Origin: Saksenaea vasiformis B4078 | Lineage: Eukaryota; Mucoromycota; Mucoromycetes; Mucorales; Saksenaeaceae | DNA: 64,000 nucleotides | Assembly (NCBI GenBank): GCA_000697055.1 | Contig: JNDT01002251.1 | Span: forward strand, 124,001 to 188,000 | Direction: 5' to 3' | Shown: positions 46,871 through 59,078 of the stretch, piece after piece | How the letters are laid out: the number at the start of each line of letters is the position of its first letter | Position numbering within the stretch: the first letter of the stretch is position 1 | The notes under the pieces: model-generated | Told to the model about the DNA's origin: nothing | Database searches by the model: none | The model's input: the letters and a program-made list of their open reading frames with translations, nothing else | Made by a program: the position numbers and the translations under genes

Positions 46871-47400
46871 AAGCAAAAAAAAAAAAAAATAAAAAGGAAA
46901 TGGGGTTTGCTGTATTTAGCGTTGTCACTTTTCTTCTGAAAGGTTGGTCCGAGGGTGTAAGGTTACACAAAAGGGCACACGATCTTGTTTAGAAACAATT
47001 AAGCTGTACGGGTTAAATACAAAAAAGAGATGTGTTATCATGACGTGGATCGCCACCCACACACACACATATATATATACACACCTACGCACAAATATAC
47101 ATAAATACATACATTACATTATGCTTTATTCTTTTCCCTCTAACAAAAACCAGGGGTTAAAGAAGAAAAGTTATCAAAAACGCGGTCTTCTCTCCTACAG
47201 AAAAGCCCCTATGCAAGTCACCCCCTCTCCTTTTTTTTTCTTTTTCTTTTGCGACTTCATCGACCCTCAACCCCTATCTGTCTTTTTTCTTTCTCTCTCT
47301 CTCTCTCTTTCTTCCTTTCTTCTTTGCTCTCCATCTCTTTCCTTAACTTCCCCTTCCCATTCATTTGCAGTTCGCGTACTAATCCTTTTTCACTGCAATC

Positions 47401-48400
47401 ATGGATAATTTGGGTTTAGATGGTCAGACTGCACCGGAATCAACACGCGGATTGTTTGATCCGTCAGAACGCAAGGTGAAGGGGGAGAAAAAAAGGGGGG
47501 AAAAGAAGAACAGCCCATTCAAAAAAAAACTTCCTTTTTCTTGGTGTTTCTTAGAAGGATCAACCATTGCGACACGTTACGGATGGTCATCCGGCAAAAA
47601 TACGTCAACGAAGTAAATCAGATTATAGTCCAATGTCATCAATAAGTAGCAACGGACGCCATCGGAGCGCGTTGCCAAGCGTGAATGAAGAAGGCGACTC
47701 CCGTACAGATACCCAACGCGTGAGATCATCCATCGCCAACTTTAACAACTTCCCCATGTTGCAGACAACCTCGCGGTTATCATCAGACTACCGTCGCTCC
47801 ACCATGTTGGATTATACGCAGAAAATGACCTCGCTCGCTTTGGAAGAGAAAAACGAAGAACGTGCGCTCAATGACAACGAGGATGACGAAGAAGAGAATG
47901 AGAATTACGACAGAGCAGACGCCCTGGCAGCCACAGAAGCGATTCTGACAGGAGGTTACGCCAGAGGAATACAGAAAGACCGGAATCGATCCTCACGTGC
48001 ATCCTACAGTTATGCCGACATGCTCGACCAAAAACGCAGTCGTCGTTTATCAGAACCAAATGGGCGTTTGTGTTACCGTTACTCAGACAACCAGGAGAGC
48101 AACCGTCGATCCCTGAACTATGGTAACAACAGCAACAACCACCACCACCACAACAACAACAACCACCGACATATTTCACTCCAATGGCCTGAAAATGACT
48201 ACGTCTCCGAACAAACAGATTACACCGCGCAAAGGACAAGACCACCCAACCTAAACATTGACCCTACAAAAGCTAACCGACGCTCCTCGCGGAATTTCAG
48301 TGATTGGCGAAACTGTAAGTCATTAGGCTCGCCGGGAGTCTACGGGTGTGCGTGTGCGTGTGCGTGTGCGTGTGCGTGTCTGTGTCTGTGTGTGTGTGTG

Positions 48401-48480
<80 letters not shown>

Positions 48481-51400
48481 CGTGTATGGGCGTGCGTTTG
48501 TTTACATGTACATATATATATCTTTCTTTCTTTCCATGTCCGTTTGGTTCCTTAAACACCTTATCTAGCTGCATTATCTTCTTCCCGCAGTCCCCCTCCA
48601 AGCTCCTCCGGTCGGACATCGGCATCAGCCATGGTGCCGTTCACCCCTACACGCGTGAGCTTTTCTCGTGAGGACAATCATCCTGGTCAGCAGTCGCAGC
48701 GCAGAGCGCTTTTCACCGCCCACTTGCCTTTCTCGGGGGTACTTCCGTACCTCAAGTCGCGGCAACTCGTCAGCGGATTGTTGCGTGTTAACAAGCGCAA
48801 TCGGTCCGACGCCTATGTTTTCTGTGAAGATTTTAACGCTGATATTTATGTTTGTGGTTCGCGCGACCGGAACCGTGCACTGGAAGGTGACACCGTGGCG
48901 GTCAAGTTGGTGGAAGTCGAGAAAGTCATGCACGAAAAAATGGAAAAAGAGGAAGCCAAGCTGGCACGCAACAATGGTCAACCCGTTATACGCCGACCGG
49001 ATGAAGAAGACGAAAAAGAAATTATATTCGGTGGTGAAGAAGATGTCGATAAAGTGAAACCAAAATACTGTGGCGTTGTCGTGGCCATTATGGAACGAGC
49101 TCAGAATCAGGTCTTCTCTGGGTAAGTGCATATGGCCTTTTTTTTTTCTTTTTCATGGGGCAAAAACAGCTAAAGGGAGAGAGTAATGTTATAGTACATT
49201 GGGTCTGATGCGGCCAAGCAACAAACGTATGAGGAAAGATGGGACAGAGGATCATCCTCGAGATAATACACCTCGTATTGTTTGGTTCAAACCGACAGAC
49301 AAACGTGTGCCGTTGATTGCCATTCCTGTGGAGCAAGCGCCCAAAGGATTTTTGGAAAACAGTGACCAGTTTGAAAATCGTCTATTCCTTGTAAGTCCAT
49401 GCAAAAGATCATGGGAGCCATGGGGCGTGCTTATCACCTGGTTTCCTTTTTCTTTTCTTTTTTTAGGGATCTATCAAACGATGGCCGATTACATCATTGC
49501 ATCCTTTTGGTGTGTTGGAAGATGAGGTTGGCCCTGTCAGCGATGTGAAGGTTCAATTCAAGGCGATTCTCGCTGACAACAATTTTTCCAGTCGAGAGTT
49601 TTCTGAAGAGGTGGTGCGCTGTCTACCATCCACACCATGGACACCCTCTGAAGAAAGCATCGCCTCTCGTAGAGACCTTCGATCGCTTCATTGCATCACC
49701 TTTGACAGTACAGGAGATGGAGGTAAAAGAAGAAGAAAAGACCAAAAGTTGGGATGCTAACAGAGTAACACTTGTTCAACTAGACCATGACAATGCCATG
49801 TCTATTCAGAAGTTGGGCGAAAGCATGTTTGAAGTGGGGTTCCATGTGGCCGACATTTCCGCATTTGTCAAGTTACACTCGCCACTGGACAAAGAAGGAA
49901 GGACACGAGCCACAGGCGTGTATCTCTACGACAGGGCACCTCTCTGGCCGACGCAACTCCTTCAAGAATGTACGGACCTTTTGCCAGGAAAAGACAGGTA
50001 GGGAAGGGTAGAACACCTCTATCTCTTGCTAAGTTCTACTTAGATTTGCTTTTTCAGTGATCTGGAAACTAACGCAAGCTGGCGACATCCAGGAGACATG
50101 GTACGGTAAATCAGTGATCAGGTAATAAGGGCATTCCTTATCCATTTGTTTTTCTGATGAGGTGCAATTTAGATCACAGGGAGTGATGTCGGCGGTCGAT
50201 GTTCAACGGGAGCTTGATGATGGCCAAGAAAAGTCAAAAACAGGAGAAGCTATTCGAATGCTTTATCGATTGGCACAGAATCTAAAACAGACACGTCTGA
50301 AGAACGGTGCCATGGTGGTGACAGAAACAGCGTTGGATATGCATATTGTGGAGGATAGTCCTGTGGACATCACGATCAAGGATAAATTGCCTGCAGAAGA
50401 TTTATTCAACGAATTTAAAATCCTCGCCGATACAGGGGTGGCTCGTAAAATATTCTGTCATTTCCCAGAATACGCATTACTCCTGTCACAATCATCACCC
50501 AACACTCGCAAATTGGTAAAGAAAAAGAAAGTTGTGTTACGGTCGCTTATTTCTTGATGCTCCATAAACATAGCACGAACTTGCTGAGTACTTGAAGGGT
50601 CTGGGTTACGTGATTGATCCTTCGACTAGCGGACGATTGCAAGCATCGATTGATGCCATCGAAAATAAAGATGCCAGATCCGTTATCATTACACTTGTGC
50701 TCCGGACCATGAGTGCCCAGAAATATCTTTGTGCCGGCATGTTCGATATCAAGCGCTACTGTCACTATTCGTTGAACATACCACTGTATACCCATTTTAC
50801 ATCCCCTTCACGCCGCTACGCAGATCTGATCGTCCATCGTCAACTCGAAGCGACCATAGCAGGAGGTAAAGAGAAAGAGAGAAAGAGAGCGAAATAGGAG
50901 AGGGATGGCAAGGTATTGACTGACGTCTGTCTGAAAAAGAGCAACGGTTTTCACTGGAACCTGAATTGATCCAAAAATACGCGCAACTTTGTAACGTCAA
51001 AAGTCAAGGAGCAGCCAATGCCAAGGAGCAAATCCAGCATCTCTTTTTATCCAAGTATTTAGCTTCTTCGGGGCAGACGACAACGACCCATGAAGCCATC
51101 GTTGTCGGTGTCCAAGCCCAGGCATTTGATGTTGTTGTTCCCACGATGGGTCTGGAACGTCGGATCCACGTTATCAACCTCCCTTTGAAAACATCAAAGT
51201 ATGACGCAGAGGAAGGGTTGCTCCATCTCTATTGGAAACCCGGCGTGGCTACGGCTGACGCCATTGTGGAGCAATCGTTCGACACGGACACCGAGGATGA
51301 CGATATGGATCTCGATCGGTTATCTGAAACGGTGTCTCAGATGTCGCTACAGTCACCTACAAAAAGAAGACCGCGATCGATGTCCCTGAGGGCGATCGAA

Positions 51401-51556
51401 GGCGAGAACGCGTGGATTAGCCAACAAGAATGTACTATTCCCGACGAGTGTCGTCAAGTCATTCGTCCATTTGATTATGTCCGCGTGGTGATCACTGCCG
51501 ATCCAGTGCGTAATCCACCACTCATTCGTATACTAGCAGCCAATCCATTTGTATAG
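47401..51556 (+). CDS. SSD1: SSD1-like RNA-binding protein (RNase II/Dis3 fold, predicted inactive)
   Basis: Ten exons join in frame to 1127 residues: 47401-47475, 47555-48314, 48569-49121, 49195-49390, 49467-49722, 49784-49997, 50044-50121, 50173-50515, 50574-50865, 50940-51556. Ssd1 binds mRNAs of cell-wall proteins and represses their translation. The N-terminal third is disordered, with Asn/His runs. Then come cold-shock-like domains (FTAHLPFSGVLPYL, DAYVFCEDFNADIYV, IVWFKPTDKRVPLIAIPVEQ) and the RNB fold (FEVGFHVADISAFVK, FSVIWKLTQAGDIQETWY, HFTSPSRRYADLIVHRQLEA). At the RNB active site the sequence is ITFDSTGDGDHDNAMSI where active enzymes have TIDP and DLDD, so the last Asp is Asn. Fungal Ssd1/Sts5 are known pseudo-nucleases. 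The usual segment after VIRS (AKLSY-like) appears to be missing. Confidence 0.9.
48345..48482. repeat. GT/GTGTGC microsatellite inside SSD1 intron 2
   Basis: About 138 bp of alternating GT with GC interruptions, inside the 254-bp intron 48315-48568. The intron is four to five times longer than the others in the gene because of this repeat. Long open frames on both strands here are products of the repeat and not genes. Confidence 0.9.
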
Positions 51557-52652
51557 GAGTGTTGTCCATTTTATTTTTATTTTTATTTTTGTTATTGCTT
51601 TTTCCTTGTGCGTAACAACACCTATCAACTTATATTCCTCTTTAAAGAAAAAGGAAAAGACAAAAAAATAAAAAAGAAAGATTGTTCCATAAATTCTTTC
51701 ATTATTAAAAATTTGCCAAGGAATCATCATAATTTATCGGAGAGAATACTTGCATAGAAAAGATAGACAGAGCGATCAATAGATGAAAGAGAGAGAGAGT
51801 GAGACATATAGCAAATCATTCAGATTGGTTCATTCCTTTCAAATGCCCAGATCGGAGATAGAGAGACACCTGAGAGATATCTTCCTAGTGCAGGCTACCC
51901 GGCGAAAGTTCCACTTTTTGTGTCAACTTGCCTAAAACATGTTTATAAAGGGACATTCATTACAAAATAGGCACGTGATGGTACATGGACAATAAATAAG
52001 CATTGGCAAACCCGGGGGTTACGACCCCATGGCGTGATAAAAAAATTTTTTTATATGTAAAAAGAAAAAAATTCGATTATATTGTGTTTTTTTTTTCTTA
52101 TTTACGGTTCCGATTCCGTATAGTTTGTACACTATGGGAGTACAACAGCTTATCTGATGAGTAACCTACTTCAACTTTTTTACATTGACTTCTTGGTCTG
52201 CTTACAAACCCAAACAAAGAAGATGTTATGTAAGAGATGACAAATGGATCGTTAAACTGAGCCATGTTTCTGATTCATTTGATTAAATGTACGACGAAAA
52301 TTAGGAATTGTTTCGGTTTTTGCTGGACCCTTTATCTCCCCGCTTTTTCAATCGGCGCAACCCTTTGAACCTGCAAGCAAATTGGCTTACCGCAATGGTA
52401 AAGTGTAAAATAATAAAATAAAATGTCGATTGTTACCCGGGTATATATGTCTGTACGGAAAGCGGGGAGACAAATAACGATCAATGAATGGTGGTGCTAC
52501 TGAGCGGATCTTTAATCCACGAAAATCTGATAACTGAGCGCCCTTTCTACATCAGATAATTTCTTTATTTATATATATATAAATGTCAGGATTTTACTGG
52601 TTTTTTTTTCTCTATCTATTTTTTTTTATTTTTTATTTTTTATTTTTTTGCC
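51557..52652. other. Intergenic, AT-rich, promoter of the small membrane protein gene
   Basis: No gene seen. It includes a TATA-like run (TTTATATATATATAAATG, 52565-52582) and a T-rich TTTTTA repeat leader (52599-52650) directly before the start codon at 52653. Confidence 0.45.
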
Positions 52653-53101
52653 ATGCGTCTATCTATTTTTGTTATGTTGATGGCCTTGATGGTCTCCATT
52701 GTTACTGCTGCTACTGTCATCCCTGGAAACAAGCTGGACTTGGAAGATCCTATGGTATGTAATCAATCGTCTTTTTTTTTCTTCTAGAAAAACTAAAACC
52801 TCCTTTAAAGATGATGGTTCCAAACGCTCGATATGGTCATTTAGCGGCTAGAGCTGCTCCCTCGCCCTCCGTTAATCCTTCTGCTGCCGCCGGTACACCC
52901 GCCGCAACACCTACACCCACTGCTGCTGCCACACCCAAGCGAAAGTCCGTGATCTTTGCCTCTCCAGAAATCCTCATGAACGGTACTCTCTTTTACATTG
53001 CACTGTCTGTCTCAACCTTGCTGTGGTGCACCGGTAAAGGCATCGATATGACCATCAACCGACAGGAAGAGTTTGCCGAAAAGGCTGCGTACCGCTATTA
53101 G
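52653..53101 (+). CDS. Small secretory-pathway or membrane protein, unknown function
   Basis: Exons 52653-52754 and 52811-53101 join to 130 residues. The N-terminus MRLSIFVMLMALMVSIVTAA is a clear signal peptide. A short neutral stretch is followed by an Ala/Pro/Thr-rich linker (about residues 52-75), typical of an O-glycosylated spacer, then a hydrophobic segment (LFYIALSVSTLLWC, about residues 96-109) and a short charged tail ending AEKAAYRY. A type I single-pass membrane protein is likely. I do not recognise a family. A good signal peptide, an in-phase intron and a T-rich leader support it being real. Confidence 0.65.
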
Positions 53102-54735
53102 TTTCCTATTCTCCCATTATCCCATACACCTTCATCTAGTTCTCCCTTTCCTTCCTTCCTCGAGCATTCTGTAACATATTATTATTATCATTCAATTATA
53201 AAAAAATTTTTTTTTCATGTTGCAAAAAAATTAGTGCAGTAATAAGTTGATCGACACGCTTATTCTTTTTTTTTTTTAATAACAAAGATTTGTGGAAAAA
53301 GATTTCTAGAACATCTTCCTGTAAAAAGAGAATCCGAGTTCGTAAAGCTTTGCTCGACAAAAAAAACCCCCTTTTGGTTGTTCCGATGCTGGAGAATTCA
53401 TAAATAAAAAATCGCCATCTCGGGGTCATTGTATCTCGAGTGCAGCGATTTCTCCGATCGATAGGACAATGTCCCTTATTTAGAAATCCGAACGACATGC
53501 CCCGGAAAGCCTTGAGTCCCTTGTTACACATAGAATAGCGCGGTTCCGTTGTTCTCGTATGATTCCGTTGGATCGATGCAATGCATTCAATGTATCATAA
53601 TGAGACTTGGGGACCCTTATTCTTTTTTTTTTTAAGAAAAAATTTATCAACGTCCATTTTTTTTTAAATTGATGCTACTACAGATGTCTGTTTTACCACA
53701 GAAATTGGAAAGGTGGGTATTTCTATATAGCCTTGTATAGTAACGAGTTTGTATCACAGCTGATAAAAAGGTATAATTCAGTAAACTTCGAAAAAGTGTT
53801 TGTTCGCATTTACACATGGACACTACCTCGTTCCGTCGTCTGGTACTAGCGACTCTGTTCCAGAAGCAAAAGAACGTGGTGAAACAAAGACAGCAGTCAT
53901 TAATGTTGAACTACAGAACCCCCACCTTCTACAATGACTTCCTAGCATTCCCCAACGCGAGTACATTTGTACAAATATATATATAAATGAGATCTGTATG
54001 TGTATATTGTGGTGCTTCGCTAGCACAAAGTCAATTGCTTTTCAAATTAATCAGGTACGACCAGCCAAATCGTTCCTTTTGAAATAAAATAGCGTATGTG
54101 TACGCATGATTTCCAACGCATAAAGGGTTACTTAGATTCTTGTTAATTAGATACGAATCTTGGAAAGTGGTCCGAACGAGGAACAATATGCTTGGTTTAG
54201 AAACACAAACGATTTGAAAGGATATTATTTTTTCAGTCATCTAGCGTGGTCCATGCAAAGACTACCAGTAGGCTAGATCTATGGGATCATAGCGTAAGGC
54301 TACGTAGCTGTTCACACCTCGTCATTGAATAAGTACCTTGAAAAGCCTTGCGTGCCCGACTATCTTACTTTAGCATCTATCGCTTAACGGGCAAACTAGT
54401 ATCACTTGGTGATATGACATAATTAATGCAAGCGTTTTATGAAAAAAGAGAAGCATAACGGCGCCCTTTGTGAGCTAAAAAGAGCCGTTTATTTATCCTT
54501 GATAAATCTAGAATAATCCTTCCGACCTGTTCTTGACATTAGAGGTGCTCTACATCCGTGGATTGACAATTGGTGCAACAGACGCTGATGCAGGGAGATT
54601 GCCTATCACTAGACCTGCATAAGTTTTAAGACAATGTGCAACACAATCCGAAAATCCGCATTTATCAAGGTTTGTCATTTATTGACCAATTGAAGATACG
54701 AGCTGACTGCTGTCATGCATCGCGCCAGAGGTTCT
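53102..54735. other. Intergenic, no gene recognised
   Basis: AT-rich with homopolymers (53205-53214, 53265-53278, 53622-53632). ORFs at 53196-53531, 53823-54026 and 54031-54240 (all minus) show no motifs. Confidence 0.4.
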
Positions 54736-54747
54736 CTTTGCGTGCAA

Positions 54748-55164
54748 TCACTGCTGTTGGAGTTTCTTCCGAGACAATTTCTCCTGCGGGCGTTCTTTCT
54801 TAGGACGATTTCCCTTGTTGTACTTTTTGTAGTGTGTCTTCTTGCTATGCTTCTTCTTACTAGATTGTTTACAATGGCTTCTCTTGTAATGCTTTTCTAT
54901 GAGCGGAATTTAGCCAATTACTAGACCACATTCGCATGCAGAATGTAACAAGGAACACTGTAACACTAAGGTTGTCAACTCGGCGTCAGAAACATAGAGT
55001 TCCACCCTGCCGTCTAAACTATCATTGTAATAATTTATTCCATGAGAGCAAAGCATATATGCTCGCCATACCATCACGGAAACGTTGCAAGTATAGTTTT
55101 GTAGCGCTGTAGTATAAGATTCGACGTCTTGACAATACACATCGAGTATAGCAAAGAAGGACAA
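54748..55164 (-). CDS. Possible small protein with lysine-rich tail (doubtful)
   Basis: An open minus-strand stretch (to 54922) can be spliced through a 39-nt GT-AG intron (54883-54921) to a Lys/His-rich tail (KKKHSKKTHYKKYNKG, KKERPQEKLSRKKL) ending at 54748. Phase is kept. No upstream ATG fits; the first in-frame ATG leaves only about 50 codons before the intron, so a missing 5' exon would be needed. Tail composition is unlike random DNA, but this may be coincidence. Confidence 0.22.
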
Positions 55165-55759
55165 CCTGGTAATCTATTGTTCCTGTTTCCAACGTGGTGC
55201 TACATCTCCGCATCTTTAAACTATCCTGTTGCTCAACCACGCGTTGATCTCATTTTCCACCACACTTTGTAGCATAGAGTTCACTTTCTCTAACTTCTAT
55301 CTGAATTCACAATCGTCATCTTGAGGTTCTCGACGAAAACACGAATCATAGCAACAGAAGCACCGTTTTTTGTGCCATTGGTTTCCACATCTGCGACAGC
55401 ACTTCGTCTGTGTCACCTTTCATGTCATGGTACGGCTTACCATCCAGTTAAGTTACGTTATTTCAAAAGCCGCCTGCAAGTTTGTTGTATCCTCCGAAAA
55501 AGTGCCATCCAGTATCGTCCCTGCGTGGTGGTATTGATGCTATAGCATAAGATGAAACTTCCAACGCTAAGCTTCTGCAATCCTCTTCGGCAAAGGCACA
55601 GGTTTTGGAAGCGTTGGGCGTCGTCCTTACCCGATTCGCCGGGCTGGTGTTCCTTTCGATTTTTGAGATACCAAAGTCACAAATATAACTGCCTTTTAAA
55701 AAGCCTGAGTACTCCATTTCCTTCTCCTTTTTTTTTTCCTCGTACTATTTTCCGTCACC

Positions 55760-57119
55760 ATGACCTTTCAAGTTCTTGTTACCCGCGAGTTGCCTCCCAA
55801 AGCCCAGGCAAGGTTGGATTCGCTCGATGTCGAGCTAGTCCAATGGCACAACGATTCTGTCATACCAAGAAGCATCCTGCTGGACCAAGTGAGGGGTAGG
55901 ACAAATGCACTGTATTGTTCTACAGATTAATCCTATGCACGCTTAGGGGTGGACGCTGTCATTTGTTTGTTGACCGATGAGATTGACGCGGAATTTTTGG
56001 ATACAGCAGGTAAATCGGATCACTTGCATGAAATTTAATCTCCCGATGCATATAGGTCCACAGTTGAAGGTCGTCGCGACGATGAGTGTAGGTCACAACC
56101 ACGTGGACATGGATGCGCTCCGATCGAGAAATGTTAAGCTCGGCTATACCCCTGATGTGCTGACCGACGCGACGGCCGACCTTACCGTCATGTTGACCTT
56201 GGCAGCTGCCCGCCGAATGAAGGAGGTACGGGTATCCTGAAAGGAAACGTCATGGGGACATAGCTGACAAAGATAGATGTACATGTAGGGTATGATTGCT
56301 GCAAAGGAAGGAGAGGTATTTGAAAGTTTTTGAGTCTCCGTAGCAAAAGGCTGATGCTTTGATTGTTAGTGGCGTGAATGGCGGCCGACCTGGCTCTGTG
56401 GTTCTCAGTTCACAGGAAAGACCTTGGGTATTATTGGTCTAGGCCGTATTGGTGAGGCTGTGGGCCATCGTCTCAAGGCTTTCGGTATCGGACGCATTTT
56501 GTATTCAGGCCGAACGGAAAAAGTAGAGGCCCAAGAAAAATTAAATGCCGAGTTTGTACCTCTCGATACGTTGCTTGCAGAATCGGATTTCGTGGTTGTG
56601 TGCTGTGCCTTAAACTCGGACACCAAACATTTGCTCAATTACGACGCGTTTACTAAAATGAAGAAGTCAGCGGTAAAAAACGAGAGAAATTTTCTAGAAT
56701 CCACGTCAACTCATTTTCGTTCATTTCGTTCAGGTGTTTGTCAATACCGCACGAGGTGACATCGTGAAACAAGACGATTTAAGTAAGCCGTTCTTTTTCC
56801 CCCGTTCGATTGCTCTACTAAGCTTTTTTAATATTTAGTTCGAGCTCTGGAAGAGGGAGCTATCGCAGCCGCAGGTCTCGATGTCACGACACCTGAGCCT
56901 TTACCAACCGACAGCAAGCTGTTGGACTTCCCTAACTGCATTGTCCTTCCACATATCGGTAAGAGAAAGTACAAAAGATGTGGAAGAAGTCAATAACCCG
57001 TTGTTGTCCATCCCCTAGCGAGCGCAACCGACGAAACCCGAGAAAAGATGGCGAATATGTGCATTGATAATATCCTTGCTGGGTTAAATGACGAGCCACT
57101 TCCTTACGAAGTGAAATAA
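55760..57119 (+). CDS. D-2-hydroxyacid dehydrogenase, glyoxylate/hydroxypyruvate reductase type
   Basis: Eight exons join to 322 residues: 55760-55895, 55947-56009, 56056-56225, 56289-56315 (27 nt), 56370-56672, 56734-56782, 56839-56958, 57019-57119. It should reduce glyoxylate or hydroxypyruvate with NAD(P)H. Motifs: MTFQVLVTRELPPKA, VVATMSVGHNHVDMDAL, TVMLTLAAARRMKEG, then the Rossmann motif KTLGIIGLGRIGEAV. The catalytic Arg is in FVNTARGDIVKQDDL, the Glu in AAGLDVTTPEPLPTDS and the His in CIVLPHIASATDETRE. Length and the WRPTWLCGSQF segment resemble eukaryotic GRHPR (about 328 residues). The adenine-ribose-binding position after the second strand carries SGR, compatible with NADPH. No organelle leader is obvious. 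It converges with the SFT2 gene, with 85 bp between stops. Confidence 0.9.
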
Positions 57120-57204
57120 CAATAATAAGCAACCTCTTTTTTTTCATTAGAAAAATACACAGTAGAAAAAGAAAAATATCTCGATGTAAAAACATTTCTG
57201 TCCT

Positions 57205-58069
57205 TTAAATGGAAGTGACACAACTTCCGAAGAAACGGCTAATCATCTCACGACCGTATGGAATATAACTTGCACTAAGCACAATGCATCAACACGCGTG
57301 TTTTTCTTTTTTCTTTCCATCAGTTCACTTACGAATACCACACAAGCGCGCAAAACTGGATGATAACTAAGATGATCGATAAAACGAAGTTGTGCAGCTA
57401 TGTCGTTTGTTAGTAGTTGATGCAGGAAAATGAATGAGCCACTTACTGTGACGGACAACACAATCGTGAGGACTAGCAGACTAAGGTATACGGTAGTTGC
57501 CCAGAAACGTACTATATTGTCCTTATGAATCAAACTGAGATCAGGCGATACAAGTTACCTGGTGCAAACATGGTTTTAAGTTGTTTGGGGATGCCAATGA
57601 TGAAAGTCAAACTAGATGCGTTCTACCGTTAGATTTGTTCAGCAAAACGAGCAAGAAGTTTTACCTGAAAAGGGAAATCAAGTTGCCAATACTGTAAAGG
57701 ATAGCGAAGCCTTTCACGTTGGCTGATAAAAGCATCAGCGTGGACTACATGAGAAATAGATACATACTCGTGAGCAATTGCAAGACGATCCCCCCAAAAA
57801 AAACAATACTGTACCAGAATCGATATAATCATGCCAGCCACAAAACTATCCGCTACAGTTAAAGGAAAAAGAAAACAATCCCACCCTCTATTGCCGAAGA
57901 TATTACCATGCACCAAAGGCATACAGACGTTGCATTCTGTCGAGACCACAGAACTGCCAATTTCCTTTTTGATTGAATGAGCCCTCTCATACATCAAGTT
58001 GTCGTCAAACTCACCGTCGTCCATCGTCCCCTGATCGCTGTAAACCGATGAAAAGAATCCAAACGCCAT
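57205..58069 (-). CDS. SFT2 family vesicle-transport membrane protein
   Basis: Seven exons join to 177 residues: 57907-58069, 57815-57852, 57665-57744, 57559-57611, 57447-57511, 57333-57397, 57205-57274 (minus strand order), all GT-AG. The N-terminus (MAFGFFSSVYSDQG) is soluble and acidic. Four hydrophobic segments follow: MIISILSTLMLLS, FAILYSIGNLISLFSLTFII, TTVYLSLLVLTIVLSVTL and IILVIIQFCALVWYS. Between segments 2 and 3 is the family signature GIPKQLKTMFAP; the end SYIPYGREM is also characteristic. Sft2/Got2-like proteins help vesicles from endosomes fuse with the late Golgi. The loop ATG choice is the first ATG before the first exon's acidic region. Gene intact. Confidence 0.88.
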
Positions 58070-59078
58070 GTTGAAGACCAACTATAAATGCTTAAGCGAA
58101 ACCTGCGTGCCAGGCACTTTGGAGGGCTGAGGTAAATCTGAGTTTCTTACCCCGCTGTGACGCGTCTGCAGGCAGCACAGAGAAAAGAAGATATCTCGCT
58201 CATTCTCCGATGGCCATCTCCACTGGAGAAGCGGCGGTTACTGCGTTGCTTTGGTCACAGCGTTGCTATAGACTACCAGCCACAGTTGTTGGATAATTAT
58301 ATTCGCGGCGACTTTTCCGGCGAGATGCTTTACGACGATAGCCCAGAAAGGGAAGGAACCAGACGGTGTTTTAAACACATTATGCGTACTGAAAGTTGGC
58401 TTAAAAAAAGACATGTACTTGTCGCTCTTGTATATAATATGTTGATCTTATCTCATTCGTTCAAGGATCCATGTGTTTTCGGAACAGCATTACTTTTTTG
58501 GGGAATTCCCTTCTGAACTACGTTTTCGAAACATAACTGCGAGAAAAAGTATATCATGCGAACATCCTGGAAATCAATAATCATGTAGTGCTTTCATTTC
58601 GCGCTAACAAATACATGAAGCACGTCTATCATAATCACGAAAACTGTGGCACACTATGCATCTAATAGATGTCAGATAAATCCGTCAGAAGTTGGTTCGG
58701 TTGGGATGCTGGAACACCTTCATTTTTTACACAGGACGGAGAAATTGGACGTTTTAGTGCCAAAACCACGATTATGAATTTCTCTGCTCTGGAAAGATAT
58801 TTTATATTTTGCCCCAAGGACGCACATGAACGTTCATGAACGCGCAATAGGTATCCAAAGAGATGAGCTTTGGGAAACGTAGCAAGCTTGAATGATTATG
58901 CTTGGAACAATTAAAGTTCTTGAACTCATCAACTGTACGAGAAAAAAAGATAGATTTGCCTGAGGAATTGAAATAGATTTTGAAGATTGGAAGCCATTGT
59001 CTTGGGGACTCATCCTGGCCTACTGAAAACGGATAAATAATTTACCATCAGCAGCAGTAAACTTGCCTTCCTTGGCCC
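58070..59078. other. Intergenic, no gene recognised
   Basis: A plus-strand open frame 58157-58516 begins without ATG and has no motif, so it is left out. The region should hold the promoters of SFT2 (to the left) and MRM2 (to the right). Confidence 0.4.

Larger units (their letters stand above)
45735..47400. other. Intergenic with diverged repeat and microsatellites
   Basis: No supported gene; short ORFs at 45985-46242 and 46239-46430 have no known motif. It holds an approximate tandem repeat at 46440-46640, a CT-CA-TA composite microsatellite at about 46766-46870, and CT-rich leader DNA before SSD1 (47290-47345). Confidence 0.45.

Noticed and set aside
48323..48671. Open frames of CVCVCV and THTHTH type on both strands
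   Set aside because: They are translations of the GT/CA microsatellite in SSD1 intron 2.
54715..54924. Hydrophobic 69-codon plus-strand ORF
   Set aside because: It is the antisense of a Lys-rich stretch on the minus strand, which itself is only weakly supported.
57512..57558. 24-nt intron in the SFT2 gene ending CTCAG
   Set aside because: Too short; using the next acceptor (AATATAG) gives a 47-nt intron and an in-frame transmembrane segment.
58157..58516. 119-codon plus-strand frame upstream of MRM2
   Set aside because: No ATG near its start, no motif, no splice partners; probably chance.
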